A stretch of DNA of 64,000 nucleotides from NCBI RefSeq assembly GCF_025336485.1, contig NZ_JAODAB010000008.1:62001-126000 (forward strand), read 5' to 3'. This stretch comes from Pseudomonas citri (lineage in GTDB: Bacteria; Pseudomonadota; Gammaproteobacteria; Pseudomonadales; Pseudomonadaceae). Below, one piece after another: positions 30,701 to 39,509 of the stretch. Each line of letters starts with the position of its first letter. The stretch's first letter is position 1. The notes beneath the pieces were generated by a model. It searched no databases. It was not told where the DNA came from and worked only from the letters and a program-made list of their open reading frames with translations. The position numbers and the translations under genes are program-made.

Positions 30701-32284
30701 ACCCAGGACACCCTGGCGGTGAACCTGAGTGCCAGCGGCAATGGTTGGCTAGTTACCCAGAACCAACGCCTCGACGTGGCGAGCGGCGACACCCCGCTGA
30801 GCCTGCCGGCTGACGCCAGCGACGTGCGCCTGCGCCTGGACGACAGCCCGCAAGCGCTGTTCCGTTCGGCATTGGATGACCTGCTGGGCTATCCGTACGG
30901 TGGCGTCGAGCAGACCGCCAGCCAATTGCTGCCACTGAGCATTGCCTACCCGACCCTGGCGTCGAACCCGCAAGTACGCGACCGCCTGCGCCTGATCATG
31001 CAGAACAGTCGCTTGCGCCTGGTGCAGATGGCCGGTCCGTCGGCGAGCTTCACCTGGTGGGGCCAGGACGGTGAGCCGGATGCCTTCCTCACCGCGTACG
31101 CCTATTACGCCGACTGGCACGCCAGCAAGGTCCTGGACGTGAACCTGCCGCCGGAACACTGGCAGCGGGTGCTGGAGGTCTACGCCAAGCAGGCCGGCGA
31201 TACGCCGTTGCTGCAACGGGCACTGATCCTGTCGTTCGCTAAACAAATGCAACTGCCGGTGAACACCTTGCTCAGCGGCCTGATGGATGACCTGGCGAAG
31301 GCCAGCGAAGACAGCAGCGAGAGCGTGACCGACGGCGGCGAAGACAGCCTGGTCATGAACGCGCCGGATTCGGCCCTTGGCCTGGCCAGTGCCCGTGTCC
31401 TGACGGCTTCCCTGGCGAAACAGGCGAAGGTGCCGCTGCCGGCGGCCTTCAGCCGTCAACTGGACGCTGCGCAACAGCAACTGGAGGCCAGCTCGCAGCC
31501 GTTCGCCGAGGCCTTGGTGCTGTCGTTGCAAACCTTTGACCAAGCGCGCGCCACGGCGCTGCTGGAGCGTGTGCTGCCGCAACAGTCCACCCTGGAGCGG
31601 GCCCTGGCCCTGACCTGGCTGCAACGCAGCATTGAACAGGCCGCGCCGGCCGTGGCCCTGGCGCCGGGTGAAGGTTGGAAAGCCAAGCAAGGCGCCAGCG
31701 GCGAAACCTACTGGCAATGGCAAGGGGCGCAGTTGCCGACGATGCTGACCCTCAGCGGTGCCCAGGAGCGTCCGCTGCAAGCGGCGCTGAGTTTCCGCAG
31801 CCAGCAACCGCCCGTGACGCCGATGGCTGTGTCCATCACCCGTCGTCTGTCGCGGCTGGTGCCGGGTGACGAGGCCTTCACCTTCAAGCTTGAAGCCGTG
31901 GGCAACAAACCGTTGTCCAGCGACAGCCTGTACCTGGATGAAGTGATCATCAACAGCAAGGCGCCGACGCCGCTGCGCTACGGCATGCTGGAAGTGCCGT
32001 TGCCGCCGGGCGCCGACGTGGAACGCACCACCTGGGGCATCCAGCTGCAGGGCAAGGCCGACAGCGAACCGACGTCCCTGGAAAGGGCGCGCTTCGAGCC
32101 GGGCCAGATGGCCTATGCGGTGCCGGTGGATGCCCTCAGCGGCGAGCTGCGCCTGCGTCACCTGGTGCGCTTCTCCCAGAAAGGCCAGTTCAACCTGCCA
32201 CCGGTGCGCTTCACCCAGGTCTACGCGCCACAGCATCAGGCCCAGGAACAGAAGCCGGCGCTTGGTCAGATCACGGTCAACTGA
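27716..32284 (+). CDS. yfaS: Bacterial alpha-2-macroglobulin, thioester-less (YfaS-like)
   Basis: 1,522-residue periplasmic giant of the bacterial A2M family, presumed to trap foreign proteases. N-terminal signal ([22 protein letters not shown]), a series of macroglobulin beta-domains including ETFVVxx-like strands, the junction [18 protein letters not shown], and the thioester-domain equivalent [12 protein letters not shown]. The thioester Cys of CxEQ is Val1064 here, so no covalent trap can form; this matches the E. coli YfaS subtype rather than YfhM/ECAM. Start overlaps the DUF1175 stop; ATG 27731 is an alternative. Overlapping open frames on the minus strand are shadows. Confidence 0.92.
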   Translation: MTGARMLRLCSKLPLLFALLLAPVVNAEDTVEPSGYTPVSGESFFLLADSSFASDEQAMVRLEAPGRDYRRFRMEPYGGADIRVYRIEKPLDFLKRQKNLHRVVSDGQFKGEGLSNTLAYLWDNWYRKSRRVMQRAFSYESRQQVTEEVPELKVGDALVAPTPYDAPAQFALIPGLPVVSQFRYPLWQAKPIQPPAGVDLAGSSSEFVTVAPGNVYVPLGKLKPGLYLVEALIGKYRATTMVFVSNTVAVSKIAGDELLVWAARKHEGRSVPKVNVLWTDGLGVMSSGATDDDGLLRLKHVSPERSFVIGEDEEGGVFVSENFYYDSEIYDTKLYAFTDRPLYRPGDWVSLKIVGREFKNARDSVQPAAADVNVSVLDATGTALQTLALKLDSKAGTQGRFQLPENAVAGGYELRFSYKDQLYSSAFRVAEYIKPHFEIALNLAKQDYRTGEPVKGNLVLLYPDGKPVVNATVSLSLRAQQLSMVDNELQYLGQFPVELTSSEVTTDDKGNATLDLPAADKPSRYTLTVFASDGAAYRVKTTKEILIDRGAANFRLSAPQRFSAVGQKVAFSYVNEGGNEQAKAVAPGSYAWVRLEDQSTGEGKLAAKDKGFSLTFDRPGTYNLTLKDDHGRVIGAAAHAVTGEGVKAVPGTVEIVLDKPQYKAGDEALALLTFPEPVSDALLSLERDKVEATALLSKGGDWLKMEKLSDTQYRARIPVKDNFAPNLTFSVLYTKGGQYSFQNAGIKVITPQIDVGIVTDKPTYRPGDTVTVDLSTQFAGKAVPAHLTVSVVDEMVYALQPEVAPTIDQFFYHPRRNNVRTSASLSFISYDVALPGSPGAPGKANRSERGVKVLERPRREDVDTAAWQPELVTDASGKVRFTFKMPDSLTRWRITARAISDDGQVGQKKQFIASEKPLYLKWSGPTRFRTGDKPQLGLFAFSQSEKPLKAELVIRYAGAEQRVVADLKNGINYVALPAVALSSGDLSVQLQLNGETQDTLAVNLSASGNGWLVTQNQRLDVASGDTPLSLPADASDVRLRLDDSPQALFRSALDDLLGYPYGGVEQTASQLLPLSIAYPTLASNPQVRDRLRLIMQNSRLRLVQMAGPSASFTWWGQDGEPDAFLTAYAYYADWHASKVLDVNLPPEHWQRVLEVYAKQAGDTPLLQRALILSFAKQMQLPVNTLLSGLMDDLAKASEDSSESVTDGGEDSLVMNAPDSALGLASARVLTASLAKQAKVPLPAAFSRQLDAAQQQLEASSQPFAEALVLSLQTFDQARATALLERVLPQQSTLERALALTWLQRSIEQAAPAVALAPGEGWKAKQGASGETYWQWQGAQLPTMLTLSGAQERPLQAALSFRSQQPPVTPMAVSITRRLSRLVPGDEAFTFKLEAVGNKPLSSDSLYLDEVIINSKAPTPLRYGMLEVPLPPGADVERTTWGIQLQGKADSEPTSLERARFEPGQMAYAVPVDALSGELRLRHLVRFSQKGQFNLPPVRFTQVYAPQHQAQEQKPALGQITVN

Positions 32285-32285
32285 C

Positions 32286-33905
32286 ATGCTCAGGCCGCTG
32301 GTCTGTTGGCTGTTGTGCTTGATTCCTGCGCTGGCAACAGCGCAGGAAGAACCGTTGCGCCTGGCCTTCGACGGTCAGTTGCTGCGGGTGAGCCCGGCGC
32401 AAGTGCTGGATCGCCAGCCGCTGCCGGATTCCCTGCAAACGCCACTGGGCAGTTTGTGGAAACTGTTCGTCTATGCCTGGCTGGTGGACACCGATGCCCG
32501 CGAGCCGGCTTATGAGTGCCGCGGTGAATCGAAAGAAGAGGTCTACTGCTGCACGGCCGGGCAGAGCATCGGGCGCGACCAGGCCTTGGTAAAATCCTGC
32601 GGCTTGTACTTCGAACCGCAGCGGCTCGGGCTGTCGGCCAGCCACTGGCGCGACTACTGGCAGGCCCGCCAGGCGCCGGCGTGGCTGGCGGATCTGTCGA
32701 GCCTGCAACCGCAGACGCAAGTGCCCGTCGCCCAACTGCTCAAGGCCCTGGCCACGCTGCCGGCCCAGGACCGGGCGCGTCGGGTACTGCTGGACGTGGT
32801 GCTCGGCGCGGCGGACGGGCGCCTGGTGGGTGAGTTGGGCAGTCGCCTGCGGGTCAAGACCTGGAGCTGGCTGGGCGACCAGGGGCCCTCGTCCCGGCAG
32901 GGCGGTTTCGCCGGTTGGCTGGCCGACGGCACGCCGATCTGGGCCGGTGGCCGTGGCACCAGCCAGCAAGTCTTGAAGGTGTACGGCGATGGTTTGTCAG
33001 CGGCGTTGCCGTCCCGCTGGCCGGCGGAAACCGGGCGCTGCGTGGAAGTCGGCCTGTTTGCCCGCTATCCCTGGCAACGGGTGATGGCCGGCGACCGGCC
33101 CGCCAAGCCAGGGCAACTGCGCGGCGACTACCGTGTCGAGTTCACCAACGGCAACCAGTTGGACATTCACAGCGATGGCGAACTGTTCCTGCTGCCCGGC
33201 AAGTTGGTGGCGCGTCTGGACCGCGAAGAATACGTCGCCCGGGTTTTGCAGCGCGAAGCCAAGGCCGAGCCCGCCGAAGCCGCCAAGGCGCTGGCCGTGG
33301 CGATCCGCACCTACCTGCTGCAAAACGCCCAGCGCAACGGCGACTGCCTGAGCATCGACGACAGCAGCCATCGCCAGCGCGTCGCGCCACGCCCGGCAGC
33401 GCCTGAAACCCGTGCCATTGCCGCCTGGACCAGCGACCTGGTCCTGGCCGGCACCGATGTCACCTACCACTCCGACCAGCCAGGCCCGGACAAACTGTCC
33501 TGGGCCCAGGCCGTGGAGCAAGCCAACGCCGGCCAACGCTACGACGCGATCCTGCTGCACGCCTACCCGCGCGCCAGCCTCAGTCGCTGGGACAACCCGG
33601 TGGCGTCTTGCGAAGCGCTACCCGCCGCCCAGGATTGGTTGCTCAAGCAACGTCGCGGTTGGCGTGAACGGCTGGAAAGGGAAGTGGGTTACAACGAAAT
33701 CAGCGTGTTCGCCGTCTGCCGTGTGGCCTTTGGCCGGCCTTACGTCGATCGCGAACGCCAGCGCATCTATGTGCGCGGCGTGCTGTCGCTCCAGGATCGC
33801 CTGGACCTGACGCACGAATATCTGCACCTGGCCTTCGAAGCTCACCCCAACGGCCAGGATGAAAACTACATCGAAGGGCTCGCCCGTCACCTTTTGTTGG
33901 AATAG
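32286..33905 (+). CDS. yfaQ: DUF2300 periplasmic protein with SxxK, SpoIID-like and HExxH motifs (YfaQ-like)
   Basis: 539 residues with signal peptide MLRPLVCWLLCLIPALATA. Three motif regions are visible: SLWK at 56-59 in a penicillin-binding-like context (LGSLWKLFVYAWL); EYVARVLQREAKAEPAEAAK followed by ALAVAIRTYLL around residues 312-350, very like the SpoIID/LytB peptidoglycan domain with its catalytic Glu; and HEYLH at 510-514 with a downstream acidic residue, a zinc-metallopeptidase pattern. A role in peptidoglycan or protease processing is inferred. Directly follows the A2M gene. Confidence 0.8.
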   Translation: MLRPLVCWLLCLIPALATAQEEPLRLAFDGQLLRVSPAQVLDRQPLPDSLQTPLGSLWKLFVYAWLVDTDAREPAYECRGESKEEVYCCTAGQSIGRDQALVKSCGLYFEPQRLGLSASHWRDYWQARQAPAWLADLSSLQPQTQVPVAQLLKALATLPAQDRARRVLLDVVLGAADGRLVGELGSRLRVKTWSWLGDQGPSSRQGGFAGWLADGTPIWAGGRGTSQQVLKVYGDGLSAALPSRWPAETGRCVEVGLFARYPWQRVMAGDRPAKPGQLRGDYRVEFTNGNQLDIHSDGELFLLPGKLVARLDREEYVARVLQREAKAEPAEAAKALAVAIRTYLLQNAQRNGDCLSIDDSSHRQRVAPRPAAPETRAIAAWTSDLVLAGTDVTYHSDQPGPDKLSWAQAVEQANAGQRYDAILLHAYPRASLSRWDNPVASCEALPAAQDWLLKQRRGWRERLEREVGYNEISVFAVCRVAFGRPYVDRERQRIYVRGVLSLQDRLDLTHEYLHLAFEAHPNGQDENYIEGLARHLLLE

Positions 33906-33908
33906 ACC

Positions 33909-34739
33909 ATGACACTCCGTTACTCCCAGGTCTTGTTGCTGCTTTGCGCCCTGACCGCGTTGCCACCGGCCATGGCCGCCAACGGCGTCACCCTCGACAC
34001 GCCGATCGGCGGCTGGCGCAGCGGTGCGCCGGGCGGCGAAGACGAAAATTTCAGCCAGACCGTCAACTACCCGGCCTCGTCGGTCAACACACCGGTGGGC
34101 CAGGCCAGCACGGCGCGGATCACCGGCCAGATCAAAGGCGCGCCCAAGGACAATGAGCCAGGCAAACTCATCGTCAACGGCGTGAGCATGCCCCTGAAGG
34201 TTGACTCGGAAGGTCGCTTCGACCGACCGTTCTCGTTCCCCAACGGCAGCAACAGCGTTGAGGTGCGCAGCGCCGATGGCCAGCAGCGCCATCGCACGCA
34301 GTTCCTCAACGCCCGCGGCGGCGCGACCCCGGCCAAACTGCGCGTCTTGCTGACCTGGGACAGCGACGGCACCGACCTGGACCTGCACCTCATCACCCCC
34401 GACGGCGCCCACATCTGGTACGGCGACCGTGTCGCTCCGAACGGTGCCGCGCTCGACGTCGACGTCACCACCGGCTACGGCCCGGAAATCTTCGCCATGC
34501 CCGTGCCGATCAAAGGCCAGTACCTGGTGTACGTGAACTACTACGGCGGCGGTTATCGCTATTCGGACGACAGCGAGGAAGGCGAGGGCGGTGGCGAACA
34601 GGCGCAACAAGCCCTGACCACCGCACAAGTCACCGTGATCACCGAAGAAGGCACGCCCAGCGAGAAAATGGAAACCTTCGTCGTGCCGATGCGGGCGGTG
34701 GGTGAGCTGACGTTGGTCAAGAGCTTCAGTTACCCGTAG
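33909..34739 (+). CDS. yfaP: DUF2135 exported protein (YfaP-like, copy 2)
   Basis: 276 residues; signal peptide [23 protein letters not shown]. Core TWDSDGTDLDLHLITPDG, then YLVYVNYYGGGY and the ending METFVVPMRAVGELTLVKSF, clearly paralogous to the gene at 24506 along its whole length. An acidic Gly/Glu/Gln insert (DDSEEGEGGGEQAQQ) is unique to this copy. Begins 3 bp after the DUF2300 stop and ends the operon. Confidence 0.85.
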   Translation: MTLRYSQVLLLLCALTALPPAMAANGVTLDTPIGGWRSGAPGGEDENFSQTVNYPASSVNTPVGQASTARITGQIKGAPKDNEPGKLIVNGVSMPLKVDSEGRFDRPFSFPNGSNSVEVRSADGQQRHRTQFLNARGGATPAKLRVLLTWDSDGTDLDLHLITPDGAHIWYGDRVAPNGAALDVDVTTGYGPEIFAMPVPIKGQYLVYVNYYGGGYRYSDDSEEGEGGGEQAQQALTTAQVTVITEEGTPSEKMETFVVPMRAVGELTLVKSFSYP

Positions 34740-34780
34740 ATAGTCATCGACACATCCAGCATCGCGGCTAACTGATCCAC

Positions 34781-34811
34781 CGCCATCGCGAGCAAGCTTT
34801 GCTCCCACAGG
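34781..34811. repeat. Single REP unit
   Basis: One unit CGCCATCGCGAGCAAGC followed by TTTGCTCCCACAGG, without an inverted partner nearby, in the gap between the yfa-like and yjf-like operons. Confidence 0.85.
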
Positions 34812-34834
34812 GGTATCGGGCGGCTGCGAAAAAT

Positions 34835-34846
34835 CTCACGCGTGAG
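34835..34846. promoter_or_regulatory. Operator-like palindrome 1
   Basis: Perfect palindrome CTCACGCGTGAG, 70 bp upstream of the first yjf-type gene. Confidence 0.6.
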
Positions 34847-34880
34847 CTATTGTGAGGTCTGGGAAGTACCTGTAGTGTTT

Positions 34881-34892
34881 CTCACGCGTGAG
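34881..34892. promoter_or_regulatory. Operator-like palindrome 2
   Basis: Second exact copy of CTCACGCGTGAG, 46 bp centre to centre from the first; a loose half-site TGTGAG lies between at 34850-34855. Likely site for a dimeric repressor controlling the PspA operon. Confidence 0.6.
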
Positions 34893-34915
34893 TTTTTCAC
34901 AGTGGGGTCAGCACC

Positions 34916-35605
34916 ATGCAAAGCAGCTCTCCATCAGACCCACCTGTCGGGTCTGTCACCGAACCAACGAGCCGCAAGGGAGAGCGCTCGAAATCCCCCG
35001 CGAAAAAGCCGTCGAGCTTCTACATGAAGCAGATGCGCGCGGGCTTGAGTGCCGCCGGGTATGTGAAACACGAGACTTGGGTGCTTCCCGAAAACCGAAG
35101 CCTGCTCAAGCAGATGGAGAAACAGCTACGCCAACCGATTCTGGCTGGCTCATTCATGTCGGAGGATTACATGAGCGCAGGTAACAACTGGAACATCGAC
35201 CGTCTCTACAGCGCCCTTCAGGCCCTGGACGAAGTGGTTGCGAACGACATCGGCCTCTCCCTCGTCCAAGGTTCCGAGTCCAGCATCAAGCTGGAAATGA
35301 ACGATTTCGGTGGCTTGCCGATTTACATCGCCGTAGTGGGCGACCAGATCATCGTCGACACCGTCCTGGTGGATGTCGAGTCGATCAACGACGTGGCGGC
35401 CTTCAATGACGCTGTGTTGCGCAGCCGGGAGATGTTCCCGCTGTCGTCCATCGGCATCGAGTCCATGCCCAATGGGCAGGTCGTCTACAACATGTTCGGT
35501 GCCCTGAGTGCCGATTCCAGCCTGACCAACGTCGTGACCGAGGTCAAAACCCTCGTCGACAACGTCCAGCGCGCCAGCGAAGCCTTCGAACGCTTCTTCA
35601 TTTAA
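34916..35605 (+). CDS. yjfI: DUF2170 protein (YjfI-like) with N-terminal DNA-binding-like extension
   Basis: 229 residues. The C-terminal ~145 residues are the DUF2170/YjfI domain (GLSLVQGSESSIKLEMNDFG...IGIESMPNGQVVYNMFGALS). Residues 37-73 (RAGLSAAGYVKHETWVLPEN plus a helix) resemble the strand-helix start of ribbon-helix-helix/MazE-like DNA-binding domains, and a disordered Ser/Pro/Lys tail precedes them. E. coli YjfI is only about 133 residues. With the paired palindromes upstream, autoregulation is a fair inference. ATG 34916 is the first start after the operators; ATG 35024 would keep the DNA-binding-like part. Confidence 0.8.
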   Translation: MQSSSPSDPPVGSVTEPTSRKGERSKSPAKKPSSFYMKQMRAGLSAAGYVKHETWVLPENRSLLKQMEKQLRQPILAGSFMSEDYMSAGNNWNIDRLYSALQALDEVVANDIGLSLVQGSESSIKLEMNDFGGLPIYIAVVGDQIIVDTVLVDVESINDVAAFNDAVLRSREMFPLSSIGIESMPNGQVVYNMFGALSADSSLTNVVTEVKTLVDNVQRASEAFERFFI

Positions 35606-35627
35606 TTCGCCGAATAGGAACTATTCA

Positions 35628-36326
35628 ATGACTCAGTCCATCTGGAGCAAGTTGTTCACCGCACTGCGTGGCGGTGCCAGCGAAGTCGGCGAAGCGATCG
35701 TCGACCAACAGGCCCTGCGCATCCTCGACCAGGAGATCCGCGACGCCGACAGCGCCCTGGCCAGCGCCAAGCGCGAGCTGGTCACCATCATGGCCAAGCA
35801 CAAGCTGGCAACCGATCGCGTCGGCGAATACAACGCCAAGATCAAGGACCTGGAAGCCAAGGCCCTGGCCGCGATCCAGGCCAACCGCGAAGACCTGGCG
35901 CTGGAAGTGGCCGAAGCCATTTCGACCCTGACCAACGAACTGGACGCCGAGCAGAAGCACGCGACCGAATTCGGTGGTTACGCCGACAACATGCGCAAGG
36001 ACATCACCAAGGCCGAAAGCCGTATCAAGAGCCTGCGCCAGCAAGTGGACATGGCCAAGGCGCGCGAAAGCGTGCAGAAAGCCCAGGTCAGCGCCTCGAT
36101 CGCCAGCGGCGGCGCCAATGGCAAGCTGGAAACCGCCGTCGGTACCCTCAACCGTCTGCAAGCCAAGCAGCAGCAGCGCGCGGCCGAACTGCAAGCCCAG
36201 GACGAACTGGCCGAGGCCTCGACCGGCAACGACCTGGAACGCAAGCTGCGCGAAGCCGGCATCACACCGAACGAAGGCAGTGCCAATGCGATCCTGGAGC
36301 GGCTGAAGAAAAAATCGGCGGAGTGA
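35628..36326 (+). CDS. yjfJ: PspA/IM30-family envelope stress protein (YjfJ-like)
   Basis: 232-residue, almost wholly helical coiled-coil protein of the PspA/Vipp1 (ESCRT-III-like) family; assembles on the inner membrane under stress. Starts WSKLFTALRGGASEVGEAIVDQQALRILDQEIRDA, the amphipathic first helix plus the family core. Follows yjfI by 22 bp. Confidence 0.93.
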   Translation: MTQSIWSKLFTALRGGASEVGEAIVDQQALRILDQEIRDADSALASAKRELVTIMAKHKLATDRVGEYNAKIKDLEAKALAAIQANREDLALEVAEAISTLTNELDAEQKHATEFGGYADNMRKDITKAESRIKSLRQQVDMAKARESVQKAQVSASIASGGANGKLETAVGTLNRLQAKQQQRAAELQAQDELAEASTGNDLERKLREAGITPNEGSANAILERLKKKSAE

Positions 36327-36649
36327 TCGGTACGCGCTGATCAGTGAAAGCCAGGCACAGAACCTTGCGGCGAGGGGATGTGTGGGAGCAAAGCTTGCTC
36401 GCGAAGAAGACACCTGGGGCTCTGAAAGACCGCGTCGCCTTCATCGCGGGCAAGCCTTGCTCCCACAGAAATGCAATCTTCCACAGGTTTTGTGCTCGGC
36501 CTGGCTGCTCATCCGGATTTATTGTCACCCAAGCACTTTTATCCACGCCCCGCAGCAGGTTTAATGCTGGCCGGTAGCCGCATTTCGAGCGTCCAGCCGC
36601 CAAAGCGACGACCTCGCCAGGAACAAAGCCCCACGGAGTCAGGGACGAA
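36327..36649. other. Intra-operon gap carrying a REPIN
   Basis: 323 bp without a gene. It contains a REPIN at 36380-36467; the rest (36468-36649) shows no clear feature except a moderate ribosome site before the channel gene. The REPIN may lower readthrough from pspA into the downstream genes. Confidence 0.6.
36380..36467. repeat. REPIN
   Basis: TGTGGGAGCAAAGCTTGCTC plus GCG, and the inverted CGCGGGCAAGCCTTGCTCCC plus ACA, about 41 bp apart, inside the PspA operon. Confidence 0.88.
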
Positions 36650-37684
36650 ATGTCGATTTTCCTTTTGTTGCGCGCGTACGCCTCGTCGTTCTTCCACCGG
36701 TTCGGCTGGGCGGGCCTGGCCATGGCGTTGGGCGTGCACCTGGCAACGGCCTGGATCGGCCTGGTGCTGCTGGGCGAGCAACACCTTATCGCGGCCGCCA
36801 CATTTACCTATTTTTACCTCACCACCACGCTCACCGTCGGCTACGGCGATCTTGCGCCGCAGACCGCGGCGGGACGCATTTTCGTGGCCACCTGGGTCAT
36901 GCTCGGCGGCATCGCGCTGCTGACGGCAGCCATCGGCAAAACCACCAGCAGCGTCATCGACGTATGGAGAAAAGGCATGAAGGGCAAAGGCGACTTCACC
37001 GGCAAGGTGGGCCACACCGTGCTCATCGGTTGGGAGGGCACGTCCAGCGAGCGCGTCATCGAACTGCTGCTGCAAGATGAAACCTCCAACGACAACCTGA
37101 TCGTGATTTGTGACTGCGGCCTCGACGAAAACCCGATGCCGGGCAAGGCCAGTTTCATCAAGGGCGACAGCCTGTCTTCCGTCGCCCTGTTGCAGCGTGC
37201 CGGTGTGCCGGGTGCCGAACGCGTGCTGGTGCGCACCCACTCCGACGACCTGACCCTGGCCACCGTGCTGGCGATCAATCAATTGAGCCCTGCGGGCCAT
37301 GTGGTCGCCCACTTCAACGACAGTGAAATCGCCGCCCTCGCCAGTGCGTACGCGCCAAGCCTGGAATGCACCTCCAGCATGGCCATCGAAATGCTGGTGC
37401 GCGCCTCCCAGGATCCGGGCTCGTCGGTGGTTATCAACGAACTGCTCTGCGTCGGCCAGGGCGCCACCCAGTACCTGATGAAACTGCCCGAGGCGTTCGA
37501 AGCCACGTTCGGCGACCTGTACGCCCGGATGAAAGAGCAGCACAACGCTACACTCATCGGCTATCGCGCCAAGGGTGACCGCCACCCTTCGATCAACCCG
37601 CCCGGTGCCACGCGTGTCGTGGGCGGTGAACTCTTCTACATCGCTTCCACGCGTCTCAAGGACCTCTCCCATGGGCTGGTTTAA
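36650..37684 (+). CDS. Potassium channel with RCK-like regulatory domain
   Basis: 344 residues: two membrane helices flanking a pore loop with the selectivity filter TVGYGD (62-67), then a cytoplasmic TrkA-N/RCK-like Rossmann domain beginning GHTVLIGWEG. E. coli yjfIJKLMC has no such gene, so the channel is a specific addition to the operon. Overlaps the next gene by 14 bp. A link between PspA membrane repair and K+ flux is inferred. Confidence 0.92.
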   Translation: MSIFLLLRAYASSFFHRFGWAGLAMALGVHLATAWIGLVLLGEQHLIAAATFTYFYLTTTLTVGYGDLAPQTAAGRIFVATWVMLGGIALLTAAIGKTTSSVIDVWRKGMKGKGDFTGKVGHTVLIGWEGTSSERVIELLLQDETSNDNLIVICDCGLDENPMPGKASFIKGDSLSSVALLQRAGVPGAERVLVRTHSDDLTLATVLAINQLSPAGHVVAHFNDSEIAALASAYAPSLECTSSMAIEMLVRASQDPGSSVVINELLCVGQGATQYLMKLPEAFEATFGDLYARMKEQHNATLIGYRAKGDRHPSINPPGATRVVGGELFYIASTRLKDLSHGLV

Positions 37685-38330
37685 ACAATTGATGGGCCTC
37701 GAAGCCCCGAACGCGACCCCCACCGCCAGCAGTACGCCCATCAGCGGGCCGCTGGGCCTGGCCGCCGGCAAGCAGGTCACGTTCGATGCCACGCTCAAGT
37801 TGCTGCTCGACGGCCATAGCGCCGTGATCATCCCGGGCTCGCAACAGATCTGGAGCTTCGGTGTGGTCGACCTCGGGCAGTCGAACTGGCTGTCGCGCTG
37901 CTACATGAACGACGAGGACTACTGGCTGCAAGTGCACACCAGCGGCGACGTCGCCGGACAGGTCGAGTCGGTGATCCTGTTCAACTACCAGAGCTGCGTC
38001 ACGATCAACAGTGAAGCGGAGTTGCGCCGCTTGGCCGGCCCGGAAAGCCTGATCGGCCTGCCGACCTACACCCACAATGGCGTCGAGTACCACCGCGAAT
38101 GGGGCACCGAGAGCGGCCAGACTGAACTGGTGGCGATGAGCGAGCGTGTGAGCAATCCAGACGAGTCCTACAGCATCGAGCACCATTCGATGCTCTACGC
38201 CCGTGACACCGGCCTGACCGATCGCCGGGAGTTCTTGCTGTTCTCCGTCGAGGAAGACGCCGAAGGCTCCGTCAGCCTGAGCACTTCGCTGGGCATCTCG
38301 CTGTACACCACCGACCTGAACACTTTTTGA
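37671..38330 (+). CDS. yjfK: DUF2491 protein (YjfK-like)
   Basis: 219-residue soluble protein of the DUF2491 family; function unknown. MGWFKQLMGLE at the N-terminus is an amphipathic start. ATG 37671 lies inside the channel gene's end, indicating coupling. Confidence 0.85.
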   Translation: MGWFKQLMGLEAPNATPTASSTPISGPLGLAAGKQVTFDATLKLLLDGHSAVIIPGSQQIWSFGVVDLGQSNWLSRCYMNDEDYWLQVHTSGDVAGQVESVILFNYQSCVTINSEAELRRLAGPESLIGLPTYTHNGVEYHREWGTESGQTELVAMSERVSNPDESYSIEHHSMLYARDTGLTDRREFLLFSVEEDAEGSVSLSTSLGISLYTTDLNTF

Positions 38331-38345
38331 ATAAGGAAGACATCC

Positions 38346-38774
38346 ATGCTTGAAGCGCTCTCCATTTCCCTGAACAAGGCCGCGGTGTTCGGCTTCGTCC
38401 TGTACATCCTCGGCGCCGCCGTGCTGTTCGCGCTGTTCCAGTTCATCTACATCCATGTCACGCCGCACAAGGAACTCGAACTGATCCGTTCGGGCAACGT
38501 GGCGGCGGCCATCGCCTTGAGCGGTGCCCTCATTGGCTTCGCCATCCCGGCGAGCAACGTGATCGCCTATTCGGTCAACCTGCTCGACTTCGTGGTCTGG
38601 GCCGTGATCGCCGCGTTCGTTCAACTACTGGCTTTCCTGGTGACCAGCCTGGTGCTCAAGGGCGCTTCCGAGCGCATCAAGAAGGGTGAAATCGCCGCCG
38701 GTATCTACATCGCCGCCGTGGCCATCAGTGTCGGCCTGCTGAACGCCGCCTGCATGACGCCTTCCCAGAACTGA
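38346..38774 (+). CDS. yjfL: DUF350 membrane protein (YjfL-like)
   Basis: 142 residues with four membrane helices (AAVFGFVLYILGAAVLFALF, AAAIALSGALIGFAIPAS, VVWAVIAAFVQLLAFLVTSL, IAAGIYIAAVAISVGLLNAA). The short ELIRSGNVAAAIALSGALIG block is typical of DUF350, which is found with PspA operons. Confidence 0.88.
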   Translation: MLEALSISLNKAAVFGFVLYILGAAVLFALFQFIYIHVTPHKELELIRSGNVAAAIALSGALIGFAIPASNVIAYSVNLLDFVVWAVIAAFVQLLAFLVTSLVLKGASERIKKGEIAAGIYIAAVAISVGLLNAACMTPSQN

Positions 38775-38793
38775 TTGCGCCACGGAGATCCCG

Positions 38794-39498
38794 ATGAAAC
38801 GAAGCAAGTACGTCCAGCTCTCGCTGGCCGCGTCGGTCGCCCTGGCGATATCCGGTTGCGGGCCAACGGAAAAAACCTACCGGTTGCAGAAGAAGTACAA
38901 CTTCCAGTCGGTGCAGCAATGTGTCGATGAAAAGCTGCCGGTGGACATTTGCGCCGACGCCTACATGACCGCCATGGCCGAGCACCGCCGCATCGCACCG
39001 GTGTACGACAACCAGGCCGATTGCGACGCCGATTTTGTCGCCGATTGGTGCCAGCAAGACTCCGCCGGCAAGTTCATTCCCAAGCTGGGCGGCTTCGAGC
39101 TGAGTGCCGATGGCGAGGTCACCCAATCCCAGGTGGACGCCGCCCGGGCCCAGTTACCGGCCTCGGAAGCGAACACGGGCGGGTCAGGCTTCAGCAACCT
39201 GCTGACCGGATTGCTGATCGGCAACATGCTGAGCGGCAACCGCAACAGCTATTACGCCGAACCGGTCTACCGCTACCGCGATGATCGCGGCGACTACGGG
39301 TCCTCGACGCTCAGCCAGCGCGTGTCGCGCGGCACGACGTTCACCAAGTCCAACCAGGCGCGCTACGGCGGCTACACCGATTCCCTCAAGACCAGCAGCA
39401 AGCCGATCTCCGTTGCCTCCTCCACGTCCCGTGGCGGTTTCGGCAGCAAGGCCAGCGCCCGCAGCGGTTGGGGCGGTTCGAGCAGCTTCGGCGGCTGA
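38794..39498 (+). CDS. yjfM: DUF1190 lipoprotein (YjfM-like)
   Basis: 234 residues. Lipobox LAISGC gives lipidated Cys22. Middle part has paired Cys residues (QQCVDEKLPVDICADAY, QADCDADFVADWC); the C-terminal 100 residues are Gly/Ser/Arg-rich and probably disordered. Part of the yjfIJKLMC-type operon. Confidence 0.87.
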   Translation: MKRSKYVQLSLAASVALAISGCGPTEKTYRLQKKYNFQSVQQCVDEKLPVDICADAYMTAMAEHRRIAPVYDNQADCDADFVADWCQQDSAGKFIPKLGGFELSADGEVTQSQVDAARAQLPASEANTGGSGFSNLLTGLLIGNMLSGNRNSYYAEPVYRYRDDRGDYGSSTLSQRVSRGTTFTKSNQARYGGYTDSLKTSSKPISVASSTSRGGFGSKASARSGWGGSSSFGG

Positions 39499-39509
39499 GG
39501 AACGCGCTC

